NCBI GenBank assembly: GCA_963787185.1
Contig: CAWBCC010000013.1
Span: 372,001-436,000 of the forward strand
From: JAJXZP01 sp963787185
GTDB lineage: Bacteria; Spirochaetota; Spirochaetia; Treponematales; Rectinemataceae
Reading direction: 5' to 3'
DNA: 64,000 bases
In this document: positions 1 through 8,900 of the stretch, in pieces
Layout: every line of letters begins with the position of its first letter
Numbering within the stretch: position 1 is the stretch's first letter
Notes under the pieces: model-generated
The model's database searches: none
What the model saw: only the letters and a program-made list of their open reading frames with translations
What the model was told of the DNA's origin: nothing
Made by a program: the position numbers and the translations under genes

Positions 1-175
1 CTGGAACCGAACGCAGGCCTTTAGGGGAGCTCTAACACTCTCTATCCCGAATATCGTTCGTGATCCCGGAGCGCGCTCTTCGAAGAGTATCGCTCGTCCC
101 GCTCGGTCTCGTCGAGAAGGGCGGGCACGCCGCAACCCAGTGTCCTGTCCGATTCATATTGCATCGGAAGGCTCA

Positions 176-263
176 ACTGGTCGCGGAGGAATTTACCAGT
201 GGTCCACGAGGAATTTACCACTGGTCGCGGAGGAATTTATCAGTGGTCCCGGAGGACTTTTCA
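176..263. repeat. 22-bp tandem repeat array A (4 copies)
   Basis: Four head-to-tail 22-bp units at 176-197, 198-219, 220-241 and 242-263 share the core GAGGAATTTACC followed by an A(C/G)TGGTC block. Copies 1 and 3 are nearly identical, copy 4 is the most diverged. Immediately after, 264-278 is an inverted copy of the core (ACTGGTAAATTCCTC), and a degenerate further piece ends near 301. There are no spacers, so this is not CRISPR. Repeats of this size with inverted partners resemble the transposase-binding repeats at ends of IS21-like elements. That is inference: no istA/istB gene is present. Confidence 0.8.
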
Positions 264-321
264 ACTGGTAAATTCCTCATTTACCACTTGAGAATTCCTC
301 GGTCGTGAATCGAGGATCGGA

Positions 322-372
322 GACGCATAGGCAAATGTCGCCCCGGTCCGAAGCGACATTTGTCTACGCCGC
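322..372. repeat. imperfect inverted repeat (about 20-bp arms)
   Basis: CAAATGTCGC at 332-341 pairs perfectly with GCGACATTTG at 353-362 around an 11-nt loop, and pairing continues imperfectly outward to about 322 and 372. There is no T-run after it, so it is not a typical terminator. It lies between repeat array A and the terminator at 442, in a stretch with no credible gene. It could be an element end or an RNA hairpin. Confidence 0.6.
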
Positions 373-441
373 GCCTTCATGTTCCGACCCGATTCATGCG
401 CGAAATGAGTTTCGAAAGGGTCATCCCCAAAGGTGAAATGG

Positions 442-469
442 CCCCCCGTAGCGGGGGGTAAGTTTTTTT
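442..469 (+). terminator. Rho-independent terminator
   Basis: A perfect 7-bp G/C stem (CCCCCCG at 442-448, CGGGGGG at 452-458) with a 3-nt loop is followed by TAAG and seven T residues (463-469). The orientation is plus strand. No intact upstream gene is visible, so it probably belonged to a gene now lost or lying left of the window. Confidence 0.75.
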
Positions 470-513
470 GAAAGCGAGAGCGCGGGCGGACGCGTACGCC
501 GGCATCGCGCTTG

Positions 514-726
514 TCAACGTGGCACGTCTCTATTTGACGCGGCAGTAAGCTCGGCGCCGCCCGAAATCCTGAGCTTTTTGTAGGCCAGACTCAGGGCGGT
601 GCGGACGGTGGAGGGGGGGGACACTGCCATCGCAGGCTCCTTTATCTGCTTCCCTGCGAGGTACTCCTGCGCGTACTTCTTTCCCTTTCGCGTGAGGCCG
701 TCATACGAGAGCTTCTCAGCCGTCGT
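514..726 (-). pseudogene. unrecognised gene fragment reading into repeat array B
   Basis: The minus strand has an open frame of about 70 codons ending in TGA at 514-516. Its product is hydrophilic and natural-looking (it includes LSYDGLTRKGKKYAQEYLAG), and codons are GC3-rich, unlike a shadow frame. I do not recognise the family. Its first codons lie inside the 22-bp array at 697-820. The consensus repeat unit carries ATGACGGCTGAG on this strand, but the copy in frame with the fragment reads ACGACGGCTGAG, so the natural start appears lost. The array may be a tandem expansion of this gene's 5' end. Confidence 0.4.
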
Positions 727-820
727 TTGAGAGTAACTCAGCCGTCATACGAGAGTATCTCAGCCGTCATACGAGAGTATCTCAGCCGTCATACGAGAGT
801 ATCTCAGCCGTCATACGAGA
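697..820. repeat. 22-bp tandem repeat array B (5 full copies + partial)
   Basis: Units start at 697, 719, 741, 763, 785 and 807 (the last partial). The core is GCCGTCATACGAGAGTATCT; units 3-5 are identical, and units 1 and 2 differ at a few positions. The unit length equals that of array A but the sequence differs. There are no spacers. On the minus strand every consensus unit contains ATGACGGCTGAG, in register with the start of the gene fragment at 514-726. Because 22 is not a multiple of 3, each copy shifts the frame by one. Confidence 0.85.
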
Positions 821-1351
821 ATCACAATAACCGGAACCGACCTGGGGACTAGAGATACTGGAGATTATGAGGACAAATCACGATTGCTGCATGAATTTTG
901 TTGCTCTCGGTCCGCACAAGAGCTAAAATCCCCGATATAAGCTAGACAGTAGCTTTCATCGTGTTGCGACAGAGGAAGCGCCGTCTACCTGCCAGTAAGC
1001 TCAAAAAATCGAAGACGCAGCATCGGATGCGCCGCAGCCAAACTTTCCGCCAGACTCTATGACTTTCCTGATACTTTCTCTAATACGTAGACGTTCCACG
1101 TCGAGTTAATAATTTATCCGCAAATTATATTTATGGCCAACGGCAGCTTTCGAAAAGCGATGATGGCCGCGGCGAGATGGTCGAGGGCGACAGGCTGCGT
1201 TCAAGCTTTTCGTGCCGCATCGGTAGTTTTCGGAAGCGGTCGAACCGGCTTGGCACACTTCAACGACCCGGCGCCCCGCCTTCTTCTCCGGGTTGCGCCA
1301 TTCAAAGTCGGCCTCAGAATGGGCGGAGAGGTACTATAGGGAGGCTGGGCG
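821..1351. other. gene-free stretch, possible minus-strand coding debris
   Basis: No intact gene, promoter or terminator could be defended here. The minus strand between about 1130 and 1330 has two short natural-looking pieces in different frames (one reading RVVEVCQAGSTASENYR, the next LDHLAAAIIAFRKLPLAIN), interrupted by a stop and a frame change. This fits a decayed gene of unknown family. The rest is featureless. Confidence 0.35.
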
Positions 1352-1717
1352 ATGGACAAGTTTGAGAAGAGCAGCACGGCGGTCATAGCTCTATTTGATA
1401 AACTGGTCGAAGCCATTGACTGCGAAAAAAGGAAAATGTTTGGATATCCCTGTGCATTCATCAATGGCAATATGTTCTCCGGAACTTTCGCTAATCGGAT
1501 CTTTGCCCGAATTAGAGTAGAAGATCAGGGTAGGTGGATTTCGAAAGAGTCGAGATTGAAGATATTTGAGCCAATAAAAGGCAGAGCGATGAAAGAATAC
1601 TTGGAACTCGGCGGTAGTCCAGGCAATATTGCACTTCTTCAGGAAATGATAAAGGAATCTGAGTCGTATGTGAGGACGCTCGCGATAAAAGCGGCAAAGA
1701 AGAAGCTGTCCAAATAG
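1352..1717 (+). CDS. TfoX N-terminal domain family protein
   Basis: A 121-residue protein matching the TfoX/Sxy N-terminal domain, shown by the RKMFGYPCAFINGNMF segment near residues 28-43 and the following short beta strands. It lacks the C-terminal domain of true TfoX competence regulators, as stand-alone bacterial homologues usually do. Function in this family is poorly defined. The ATG is preceded by GGGAGG about 7 nt upstream. It sits alone between decayed mobile DNA and a recombinase remnant, and is more AT-rich than the main genome, which suggests acquisition. I am confident in the family, not in a role. Confidence 0.75.
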   Translation: MDKFEKSSTAVIALFDKLVEAIDCEKRKMFGYPCAFINGNMFSGTFANRIFARIRVEDQGRWISKESRLKIFEPIKGRAMKEYLELGGSPGNIALLQEMIKESESYVRTLAIKAAKKKLSK

Positions 1718-1854
1718 GAAACTTGGCTCTGTCGCGGCGTTCCCCGCCGACGGCGGGTCCGCCTTTCGCAGGATCTTCGCCAATTGGCTCATGCTCTCGT
1801 CCGAGGCCGCCACCCGCTTCCTCGCCTGCCTGGAGCGGGAGACTTCGACCCCTC

Positions 1855-2014
1855 TATACGATCCTCGCCACCCGGACCAAAGGCCTCCTGGAAACCTACA
1901 TCGACCTCTATAAGCCCCAAACATGGCTCTTCGAAGGCCAAAAAGGAGGGCACCTCAGCACGGTCGAGCATCCGTTCCCTCCTTGCCAGGAAAATACTAG
2001 CAAAAAGAAATTGA
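1855..2014 (+). pseudogene. tyrosine recombinase (integrase) fragment, frameshifted
   Basis: The plus-strand reading TRTKGLLETYIDLYKPQTWL, followed by FEGQKGGHLST, is the characteristic segment just before the HxLR box of XerC/D-like tyrosine recombinases. After about 1962 the homology continues in another frame (RSIRSLLARKILAKRN, resembling the RSIQ..F..A..KA helix), showing a frameshift. The catalytic HxxR and Tyr are absent, as is the N-terminal SAM-like domain. It is a dead remnant of an integrase or IS/integron-type recombinase and helps explain the mosaic nature of the first 4 kb. Confidence 0.6.
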
Positions 2015-2388
2015 GATAGCCCTCGAAGGAGCGTACAATAAGAAAAGAGCGGCCTTGGAGTTCTGTTCCGGGGTATCGTTCGTTCCGCAAGGAATGGATC
2101 GTATACGGGCTCATACCCGGTTGATCCATTTACAGGAAGAGCGAAGCGGAGCTTCGCGGTATGCACCCGCTTGCGAAGCATAGAACGGTCTGCGCAAAAG
2201 ATCTTGTTTCGGCAGACTTCCCGCAACCGTTCCACATCCTTCCCCCCGCCAAGTCGCATACCCCACGGCTTTAGCGGGAAAATTCTCATTTCCATAAAGC
2301 GTACTCGCACTTTTCCATTAATAAAGGGGGGAAAGATACAGTTTCACAAGCTGCACGTTTTTTATATCTTAACTGGACATGCTTTAAT
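2015..2388. other. non-coding stretch with short inverted repeats
   Basis: No gene is supportable. Around 2080-2180 there are several short dyads (for example GAAGCGG/CTTCGC and a GGTAT...ATACC pair) and a GATCC-rich segment. The composition changes from GC-rich to AT-rich near 2280, at the approach to the antitoxin fragment. It may be the junction between two acquired segments. Confidence 0.3.
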
Positions 2389-2502
2389 GGTATTTATAGA
2401 GAAAAAGTAAAGCGAACTGCAGTCAAGCTTGGAATATCCTTGAATCAATTTATTCAGAAGGCAGTTGAAGACGAGTTGGAAAAGGCGGAAATGGCGAATT
2501 GA
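2389..2502 (+). pseudogene. C-terminal fragment of a HicB/RHH-type antitoxin
   Basis: The last 37 codons before TGA at 2500-2502 read GIYREKVKRTAVKLGISLNQ and continue FIQKAVEDELEK. This matches the C-terminal ribbon-helix-helix segment of HicB-like antitoxins (the VSLNQ motif). No start codon or N-terminal domain is attached and no HicA toxin lies next to it, so I read it as a truncated antitoxin. It is AT-rich like the VapBC pair that follows. Confidence 0.4.
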
Positions 2503-2735
2503 AGATCGCGCCAAACTGCACCTGACAACACGGCCCGCGCTCGTCAGTCGCTTCGCTCCTTCCTCGGGGATTCGCTACGCTCGCGTTGCTCGCTCCGCTC
2601 ACCCACATTGGGCCTGCCGACGAACCTTCGCAGTTGTGGCGCGCCCCATGTTGGCAGGCTGGAATCCGGCTTGCCGCAAGTTCTTCCCGGGCACCCAATC
2701 AGGTGTTTGCGCGCCATCCTAGGCGCGCAAAGCAA
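2503..2735. other. GC-rich inverted-repeat block, integron attC-like
   Basis: This block between AT-rich antitoxin DNA and the vapBC genes is full of short dyads. The outermost pair is GCGCCAAACTGC near 2508-2520 with GCAGTTGTGGCGC near 2631-2644, about 135 bp apart with one bulged base. An inner pair is GCCTGCC/GGCAGGC. A long imperfect cruciform between small promoterless genes resembles integron attC sites. The conserved R box (GTTRRRY) is not exact and no IntI gene is in the window, so this is only a suggestion. Confidence 0.25.
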
Positions 2736-2855
2736 ATGACAGTTATGCTAAATTATAATACATATTGGTATAAAGAATTACTTTAAGTGATATGTATTGA
2801 AGGCTAATTGAATATGCATCGTGGATCGAGTATAATAGAATTAAGAGGTGATGGA

Positions 2856-3047
2856 ATGAGGACAACCCTTGAGATTCCCGATGCTCTGATAGAAGAGGCA
2901 ATGGCCCTAACGCATATTCCTACAAAGACTGATGTAATAAAGACTGCCCTACAGAGTCTAATTCAGAGAGAAAAGATTAGAGATTTGAAGAGGTATTATG
3001 GGAAAATAGATTTGGATATAGACCTCAATTCCATGAGGAAGCGTTAG
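2856..3047 (+). CDS. vapB: VapB-type antitoxin
   Basis: A 63-residue protein beginning MRTTLEIPDALIEEAMALT, the N-terminal DNA-binding strand-helix-helix of VapB family antitoxins. A C-terminal tail (KRYYGKIDLDID) would wrap the toxin. I chose ATG 2856, not the in-frame ATG at 2808, because AAGAGGTG lies 5 nt upstream and the family starts here. The stop at 3045-3047 is 2 nt from the start of vapC, so the two are translationally coupled. The product should neutralise VapC and repress its own promoter. Strong A/T codon bias unlike the surrounding genome marks it as horizontally acquired. Confidence 0.85.
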   Translation: MRTTLEIPDALIEEAMALTHIPTKTDVIKTALQSLIQREKIRDLKRYYGKIDLDIDLNSMRKR

Positions 3048-3049
3048 GA

Positions 3050-3430
3050 ATGGTCCTTGTCGATTCATCAGTGTGGATAGCCTTTTTTAAAGGTACCATG
3101 GAGGGGAATGATCTATTCGGCCTTATCGATACTAATACTATTTGTATAAATGATCTTATATTGTCGGAACTTGTCCCATCATTAAAACTCCGGAAGGAAG
3201 ACAAATTAATTGACATTTTTGAATCAGTAGAAAAGCTGGTTTTAGATATTAATTGGAAAGAATTGATATCATTTCAAACCTATAATTTGAAACATGGAAT
3301 AAATAGGATAGGGCTACCGGATCTAATCATTGCACAGAATGCCATTCAGAATGATGTTAAACTATATAGCCTTGATAAGCATTTTGGGTTAATGAAGAAG
3401 CATCTAGGGCTGAAGATATACGGGGAGTAG
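3050..3430 (+). CDS. vapC: VapC-type PIN-domain toxin
   Basis: A 126-residue PIN-domain ribonuclease. The acidic metal-binding residues are visible: Asp5 in MVLVDSSVW, Glu near residue 40 in ILSELVPSL, and Asp in GLPDLIIAQNA near residue 93, with a further acidic residue near SLDKHF. Length is normal for VapC. In this family the toxin cleaves tRNA or rRNA when VapB is degraded. It is complete and follows vapB by 2 nt, so the module may be functional. Its AT-rich codons match vapB. A hairpin starts at its stop codon. Confidence 0.88.
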   Translation: MVLVDSSVWIAFFKGTMEGNDLFGLIDTNTICINDLILSELVPSLKLRKEDKLIDIFESVEKLVLDINWKELISFQTYNLKHGINRIGLPDLIIAQNAIQNDVKLYSLDKHFGLMKKHLGLKIYGE

Positions 3431-3545
3431 TCGTCCTCGCCATCCCTGGCTCGGACGACTTAGGAAAAAGCCCGGGAGGAACTAGCGCCTAAGACCCAGC
3501 CCACGCTCCGCGGCCCACTTCGGGCGGGCTGTATGATGCAATCGG
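3429..3545. repeat. inverted-repeat spacer after vapBC
   Basis: AGTCGTCC (3429-3436, overlapping the vapC stop) pairs with GGACGACT (3453-3460), with inner GCCA/TGGC pairing, giving a strong hairpin without a T-run. Further on, CTTAGG pairs with CCTAAG and AGCCC with GGGCT. Like the block at 2503-2735 it is a GC-rich, dyad-rich spacer between AT-rich small genes. It may act as terminator or recombination site; neither is proven. Confidence 0.45.
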
Positions 3546-3641
3546 TTGTTAATCTATATTGTAGAATGTTTTAGGTAGTATTTGACTATTCATCGATGGT
3601 GTATTAATATGTGTATTAAGAGGTGTGTATGCGTACTAAAA

Positions 3642-3869
3642 GAATATCTGGGCTCTTTGCATTTTTATGAACTGAAATATGGAACTGAGTCATATGAAAG
3701 AGCGGCATATATGTATTTTCAATGCGGAAGAGTAGGATTGACGATCCGCAGTACCATAGACATGTTGATAGCAGAAACAGCAATTGAAAATGACTTGCTC
3801 TTGCTTGAAGACGACAATGATTTTAAGACGATGTCAAAAACAGTAAAGGAATTGAAGCTTTATAAATAG
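3642..3869 (+). pseudogene. truncated VapC-type PIN toxin
   Basis: The frame ending at TAA/TAG 3867-3869 encodes the C-terminal half of a second PIN domain. STIDMLIAETAIENDLLLLE carries the conserved Asp and the following helix, and DDNDF is the usual last acidic motif. The N-terminal Asp-containing strand is missing and no antitoxin precedes it, so it should be inactive. It is AT-rich like vapBC but is not a copy of it. It may be the tail of a toxin brought in with another cassette. Confidence 0.6.
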
Positions 3870-3889
3870 TGTCGGCGGGTCAACCGAAG

Positions 3890-4228
3890 TGCTTACGCCG
3901 AGGACAACGGCGAAATCCTTGCAGCTGACAGCGAGCCTCTTCCTGCTCCCCGCGACCTTGGCCCTGATCGTCCCCGCGTCGATCTCGAGATGACAGACCG
4001 AGCCGTTCCTGACATAGGCCCTGCCGCGCGAGAGCCCGAGCCGAGAAGTCCCGGATTGATGAAGTCGAAGAGGGACGAAGGGAAACTCGGGATCCTTCTT
4101 GTTCTCCGCAAGGTGGAAGCAGACGCGTCCCACCTGCCTCCAGAGCGGCGAGCGTGCGGCCAGGAAGGTCTCGAGCCTGATCCGAGCGGGCACCGCCCTT
4201 CGGCGCAGTTTTTCGGGGCTCTAGGCAT
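3890..4228 (-). pseudogene. remnant of a SWIM/SNF2-helicase-type gene
   Basis: Read on the minus strand from ATG 4226-4228, two frames carry homology to one protein type. After MPRAPK the frame shifts to give LETFLAARSPLWRQVGRVCF followed by HLAENKKDPEFPF, a segment known from SNF2/DEAD helicase N-termini. This is followed by GRAYVRNGSVCHLEIDAGTI and RAKVAGSRK, typical of a SWIM-type zinc-finger region. At least one frameshift near 4200 and another near 4070 are needed. Only the N-terminal portion survives. The composition is GC-rich, like the host. Confidence 0.45.
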
Positions 4229-4231
4229 CTG

Positions 4232-4274
4232 AAAGGGGCTGTCCGGGAATTACTTCCCGGACAGCCCCTTTTTT
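4232..4274. terminator. strong bidirectional Rho-independent terminator
   Basis: Perfect 18-bp inverted repeat: AAAGGGGCTGTCCGGGAA at 4232-4249 and its complement at 4254-4271 around loop TTAC, ending in a run of six T on the plus strand and A on the other side. It separates the decayed accessory region from the signalling genes. Confidence 0.9.
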
Positions 4275-4409
4275 ATGGCCTTGGAGGAAGATTCAGAGAT
4301 GGCAAAGGTCACAAATTGGCATATTGACGACATTTGCATTCCTTCCATTCTTGTGGTACACCGGAGCAATTCAAGAGAGCCCGCTCGAGCCATGGGAGGC
4401 GGTCGCGCA

Positions 4410-5831
4410 ATGTCCGAGCAGATCACAGTAGGGGAATTGCTCGTCGAGAACGGAAAGCTCCGCCGCCGCCTGGAAGAAGCGGAGGAAACCCTGCGCGCCA
4501 TCGGTGACGGCGAGATGGCACGCAGGCATGGCGAGGCGAGCCTCCTGCGCATGAACCGCCTGTATTCGGTACTGAGCCAGACGAATCAGGCGATCGTGAG
4601 AGCCACGGAACGCGAATCCCTGTTCGGGGAGATATGCCGGATTGCCGTAGAACAGGGCGGACTCCTCTTGGCCTGGATCGGCCTCGTCGACGAGGACTCC
4701 GGCCTCGTCCGGCCGACGGTCTGGCACGGCAAAAACGAAGGCTATCTCGATAATATCCGCATATCCGTGTTCGAGGAGCCTGAAGGCATGGGTCCGAGCG
4801 GAAGGGCAATCCGCGAGGCCGATGTGTGCCTCACCAGCGATTTCCTGACCGATCCCAGCATGCTACCGTGGCGCGAGAATGCCCTCAAGCGAGGGTTCCG
4901 TTCCTCCGCGGCGATATCGCTCAAGCAAGACGGCAAAGTGATCGGCGTTTTGACCTTCTATTCGAGTGAGGGCGATTTCTTCGATGCGCAATTCGCCGGA
5001 CTCCTGAGGGAAATCGGAGCCGATATCTCGTTTTCCCTCGATAGCCTGTACAAAGAGCGGGAACGCAAGCGGGCCCAACGCGCCCTGCACGCCGAAACGA
5101 TGGAGCGACTGCGTTTGTCGGAAGAGTTGCGGGAAAAAGAGAAGATCCTCATCTTGAAAAGCAGGCAGGCGGCGATGGGGGAGACGATCGAATACATCGC
5201 CCATCAGTGGAAGCAGCCGCTCAATGCCCTGGCAATCTACGCGCAGCTCATGAAAAGGGCTTTCCGGGATGGAGCCTGCACCGGCGAATATCTCGAGCGG
5301 ATGACCGGCAACATTATGGAGCAGGTCGAGGCCATGACCCGGACCATCGGGGATTTCCGCAATTTCATCAAGCCGGAGGGGGAGGCGAGGCAATTCAGTT
5401 TGCGAGAAGCCTTCGAAGGGACTTTCGCCCTTATCGGCGACAGTCTGAGGATCGGCGGAATCGCCGTCGAAACGATCGAGCGCGAGGACCCGAAGGCTAT
5501 CGGATACCGAAACGAGTTTTCGCAAGTTCTGGTCAATATCCTCAATAACGCCAAGGACGCTCTCATTGAACGGAATATCCCCTCCCCGAGGATCGACATC
5601 CGATTGTTCCGCGACGGGCGCAATTCGGTAGCGACGATATCGGACAATGCGGGCGGCATTTCGTGCGACATAATCGAACGGATTTTCGAACCGTATTTTA
5701 CGACGAAGAGAGACTCGGAAGGAACGGGCATCGGTCTGTACATGGCGAAGACAATCATCGAAAAGCGCATGAACGGCAAGATCAGCGTCCGCAATACCGC
5801 CATAGGCGCCGAGTTCAAGATCGAAGTCTGA
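4410..5831 (+). CDS. GAF-domain sensor histidine kinase
   Basis: A 473-residue cytoplasmic kinase. In order: an N-terminal coiled coil (about 8-40), a GAF sensory domain (about 55-210), a short coiled coil (215-250), a dimerisation segment with phospho-acceptor His265 in YIAHQWKQPLNALA, and a HATPase domain with N box NILNNAKDAL (about 377-386), G1 SDNAGG (411-416) and G2 GTGIGL (438-443). There are no membrane segments, so the signal is intracellular or comes from a partner. ATG 4410 was chosen over upstream ATGs at 4275 and 4392 because GGGAGG precedes it and the earlier ATG overlaps the terminator tail. No receiver partner is adjacent; the next gene is the CheB/CheR fusion. Confidence 0.85.
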   Translation: MSEQITVGELLVENGKLRRRLEEAEETLRAIGDGEMARRHGEASLLRMNRLYSVLSQTNQAIVRATERESLFGEICRIAVEQGGLLLAWIGLVDEDSGLVRPTVWHGKNEGYLDNIRISVFEEPEGMGPSGRAIREADVCLTSDFLTDPSMLPWRENALKRGFRSSAAISLKQDGKVIGVLTFYSSEGDFFDAQFAGLLREIGADISFSLDSLYKERERKRAQRALHAETMERLRLSEELREKEKILILKSRQAAMGETIEYIAHQWKQPLNALAIYAQLMKRAFRDGACTGEYLERMTGNIMEQVEAMTRTIGDFRNFIKPEGEARQFSLREAFEGTFALIGDSLRIGGIAVETIEREDPKAIGYRNEFSQVLVNILNNAKDALIERNIPSPRIDIRLFRDGRNSVATISDNAGGISCDIIERIFEPYFTTKRDSEGTGIGLYMAKTIIEKRMNGKISVRNTAIGAEFKIEV

Positions 5832-5969
5832 GGCCGGCCGGCGGGCACACTCAGTCCGCCCGCGAACTTCATGTTCGCTCGCAGCCCCAACCTTCGCGGA
5901 AACGGATTAGCCGCACAATCAGGGAATCAGTAATATACATACAATACGTCGGTGTCCGGGGAGAAGCGG

Positions 5970-8900
5970 GTGGCAAAAAAAATAAGACCTGTTCAGCCCA
6001 CCTTGGGGCCGGGCTCGAAACCGATACCCATCCGGGCGATCGCAGAAGGTCCATCCGATTCCGCGGCCCGTTCATCACCAGGATTTCCCATCGTAGGCAT
6101 CGGAGCTTCGGCCGGGGGACTCGCCGCATACGAAGCCTTTTTCTCGGCCATGCCGACAGAGGTGGAGCCCGAGATGGCATTCGTGCTCGTTCAGCACCTC
6201 GCGCCCGACCATAAGAGCATCCTGACCGATCTCGTGCAGCGCTACACTCGGCTGCATGTCGAGGAGGTAAGCGACGGAATAAGAGTCGAACGCAATTGCG
6301 CCTACATAATACCACCCAACCACGACATGGCTCTCCTGGGCGGGACGCTGCATCTTTTCGAACCGAGCTCGCCCCGAGGGCTGAGACTCCCCATCGATTT
6401 TTTCTTTCGAAGTCTCGCCCAGGATCAGGGAGAGCGGGCGATATGCATTGTACTTTCAGGTACGGGCAGCGATGGAACTTTAGGCGTACGGGCGGTCAAG
6501 GGCGAAGGGGGCATAGTCCTTGCTCAATCCCCCGAAACGACCCAGTACGACGGAATGCCGCGAAGCGTCATCGCCACGGGCCTCGTCGACCTCGTCCTTC
6601 CTCCCGAAAAGATGCTTGCCCAGCTCCTTTCCTACGCGAAGCGCAGCTTCGGCGACAAGCCGAGACTTGCGACCGCTCCGACACCCGCGAGCGAGAGCAG
6701 TCTTAATAAGATATGCGTCATCCTTCGCGATAGGACGGGCCATGACTTTTCACAGTACAAAAGAACCACGCTCGCCAGGCGGGTCGAGCGGCGAATGACA
6801 ATTCTGCAAATAGAACGGGCCGAGGACTATCTCCGCTATGTGCAGCAAGACAAAGACGAGGCCGAGGTCCTATTCAAGGATCTTTTGATCGGAGTCACCA
6901 ATTTCTTCCGTGATCCGGAGGCCTTCGAAGCTCTCGAAAAACTGACACTTCCCAAGCTGTTCACCGGAAAATCGGAGGAAGAGACGCTCAGGACCTGGGT
7001 ATGCGGCTGCTCCACCGGAGAAGAAGCGTATTCGATTGCCATCCTGCTTCAGGAAGCTCTCGAGCAATCGGCAAGCCCCATACGAGTCCAGATATTCGCC
7101 ACCGACGTCGACAAGGAGGCCATCGAGCATGCACGAGCCGGGGTCTACCCGGCGAGCATAACCTCCGATATTTCCCAACAGCGCCTTGCCCATTTCTTCG
7201 AGCAGCTTCCGGGCGAAGGCGGCTACCAAATCAAGAAGTCGATACGCGACCTGATCGTATTCTCCGAGCAGGACCTGATAAAAGATCCTCCCTTTTCCAA
7301 GCTCGATCTGCTCTGCTGCAGAAACCTTCTCATCTATCTGAGCGGAACCATGCAAAAGAGGATCATCCCGCTGTTTCATTATTCGCTGCGGCCGGGAGGA
7401 TTGCTCTTCCTGGGGATATCCGAATCGATCGGCGAAGGCTTGGACCTTTTTGCCGCCCTCGATCGCCGGGCGAAGATCTTCGAACGACAGGGAGGGACGA
7501 TGGGAGCGTGGCTCTCATCGCCTTCCCCGAGCTCCTCGCTCCTCGGAGCGCCCTCGCAGCCGCGGGGGGGCCCCGCCGAGCTGCGTCGTACGAACAGGCC
7601 CGACCTTCGAGCCGTTACCTTGGCGGGCCTGCTCGAGCCTTTCGGAACCGCGGCAATTCTCATCAGAGAGAATGGCGAGATCCTGCATATCCTGGGCCGG
7701 ACCGGGAAATACCTGGAAGCAGCCTCGGGCGACGCCGAGATGAACATCTTGACGATGGCGCGCGAAGGCCTGCGAAGCGACTTGCGGAGAGCGCTCAGGC
7801 AATCCGCCGCGCGAAAAGAGACCGTCCGGCGATCCGACATCCGCGTAAAGACGAACGGGGAGCACGAGAACGTCAATTTGACCGTTCGTCCTCTGGCTGC
7901 CGGGATGCGCGATAATCAGGTCGGCACCTTCATCGTCACTCTCGAGGAGGCGAAAGAGCCTCCCCGGGGAACGGTTCAGGGGAGCACTCGATCCGATGGA
8001 GCCGAGGCGGAAGTCGACGCGCGAGTCGTCGAATTGGAGAGCGAGCTCAAGGTCAAAGAAGAGGATCTTCAGACGACCATCGAAGAGATGGAAACTACGA
8101 ATGAGGAACTCCATTCCTCGAACGAGGAGCTCCAATCGGTCAACGAAGAGCTTCAGTCGACAAACGAGGAACTGGAGACCTCGAAAGAGGAGCTCCAATC
8201 GGTCAATGAGGAGCTTGCCACCGTGAATGCCGAGCTGCAGTCGAAGGTAACCGAGCTCTCGAGGTCGAATCTCGACATGAATTACCTCTTGGCAGGCACC
8301 GGCGTCGGGACTCTGTTCGTGAACCACCAACTGCAGATTTCGCGATTCACCCCGAGCACGGTCAAGGTGATAAACCTCATCCCGGGCGACGTCGGCAGGC
8401 CCGTGGCCCACGTGGTTTCGAATTTCGTGGGCTACGACAGGCTCGTCGCGGACATCAGGGAGGTGCTTTCGAGCCTCATACCGCACGAAGCCGAACTCCT
8501 GTCACTCGAGGGCCTGTGGTATATGATGCAGATACGACCCTACCGAACATCGGAGCACGAAATCGAGGGAGCCGTCATAACCTTCGTCGACATTACGGCG
8601 CGCAAGAAGGCGGAGATAGAGCTTCAAGATGCCCTCATCTACTCCGAGAGCATCATAGCCACGCTGCGCGAGCCCTTCCTGGTGCTCGATGCGGAGCTCA
8701 AGGTCAAATCGGCGAATAATGCCTTCTTTCGCCGCTTTGGAGTCACTCCCGCCGAAACCGCGGGCCGCGCCCTCTACGAGCTTGGAAATGGGCAATGGAA
8801 CATCCCTGAATTGCGAACCTTGCTCGAGGAAAGCCTCACCGCGGACGGTGGATTCGATGATTATCGAGTGACACACAGTTTCGAGGGGCTCGGCGAGCGC

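Noticed and set aside
60..308. 82-codon open frame through repeat array A
   Set aside because: It is created by the 22-bp repeat and has no SD or family resemblance; translation of a non-coding repeat explains it.
176..820. Tandem repeats as a CRISPR array
   Set aside because: Units are directly adjacent with no spacers, and no cas genes are present.
1133..1470. Overlapping short frames on both strands before the TfoX-like gene
   Set aside because: No SD, no family resemblance, frames contradict each other; at best debris of a decayed minus-strand gene.
4275..4409. N-terminal extension of the GAF kinase to ATG 4275
   Set aside because: The extra 45 residues begin right at the terminator tail and show no domain; ATG 4410 has a proper SD.
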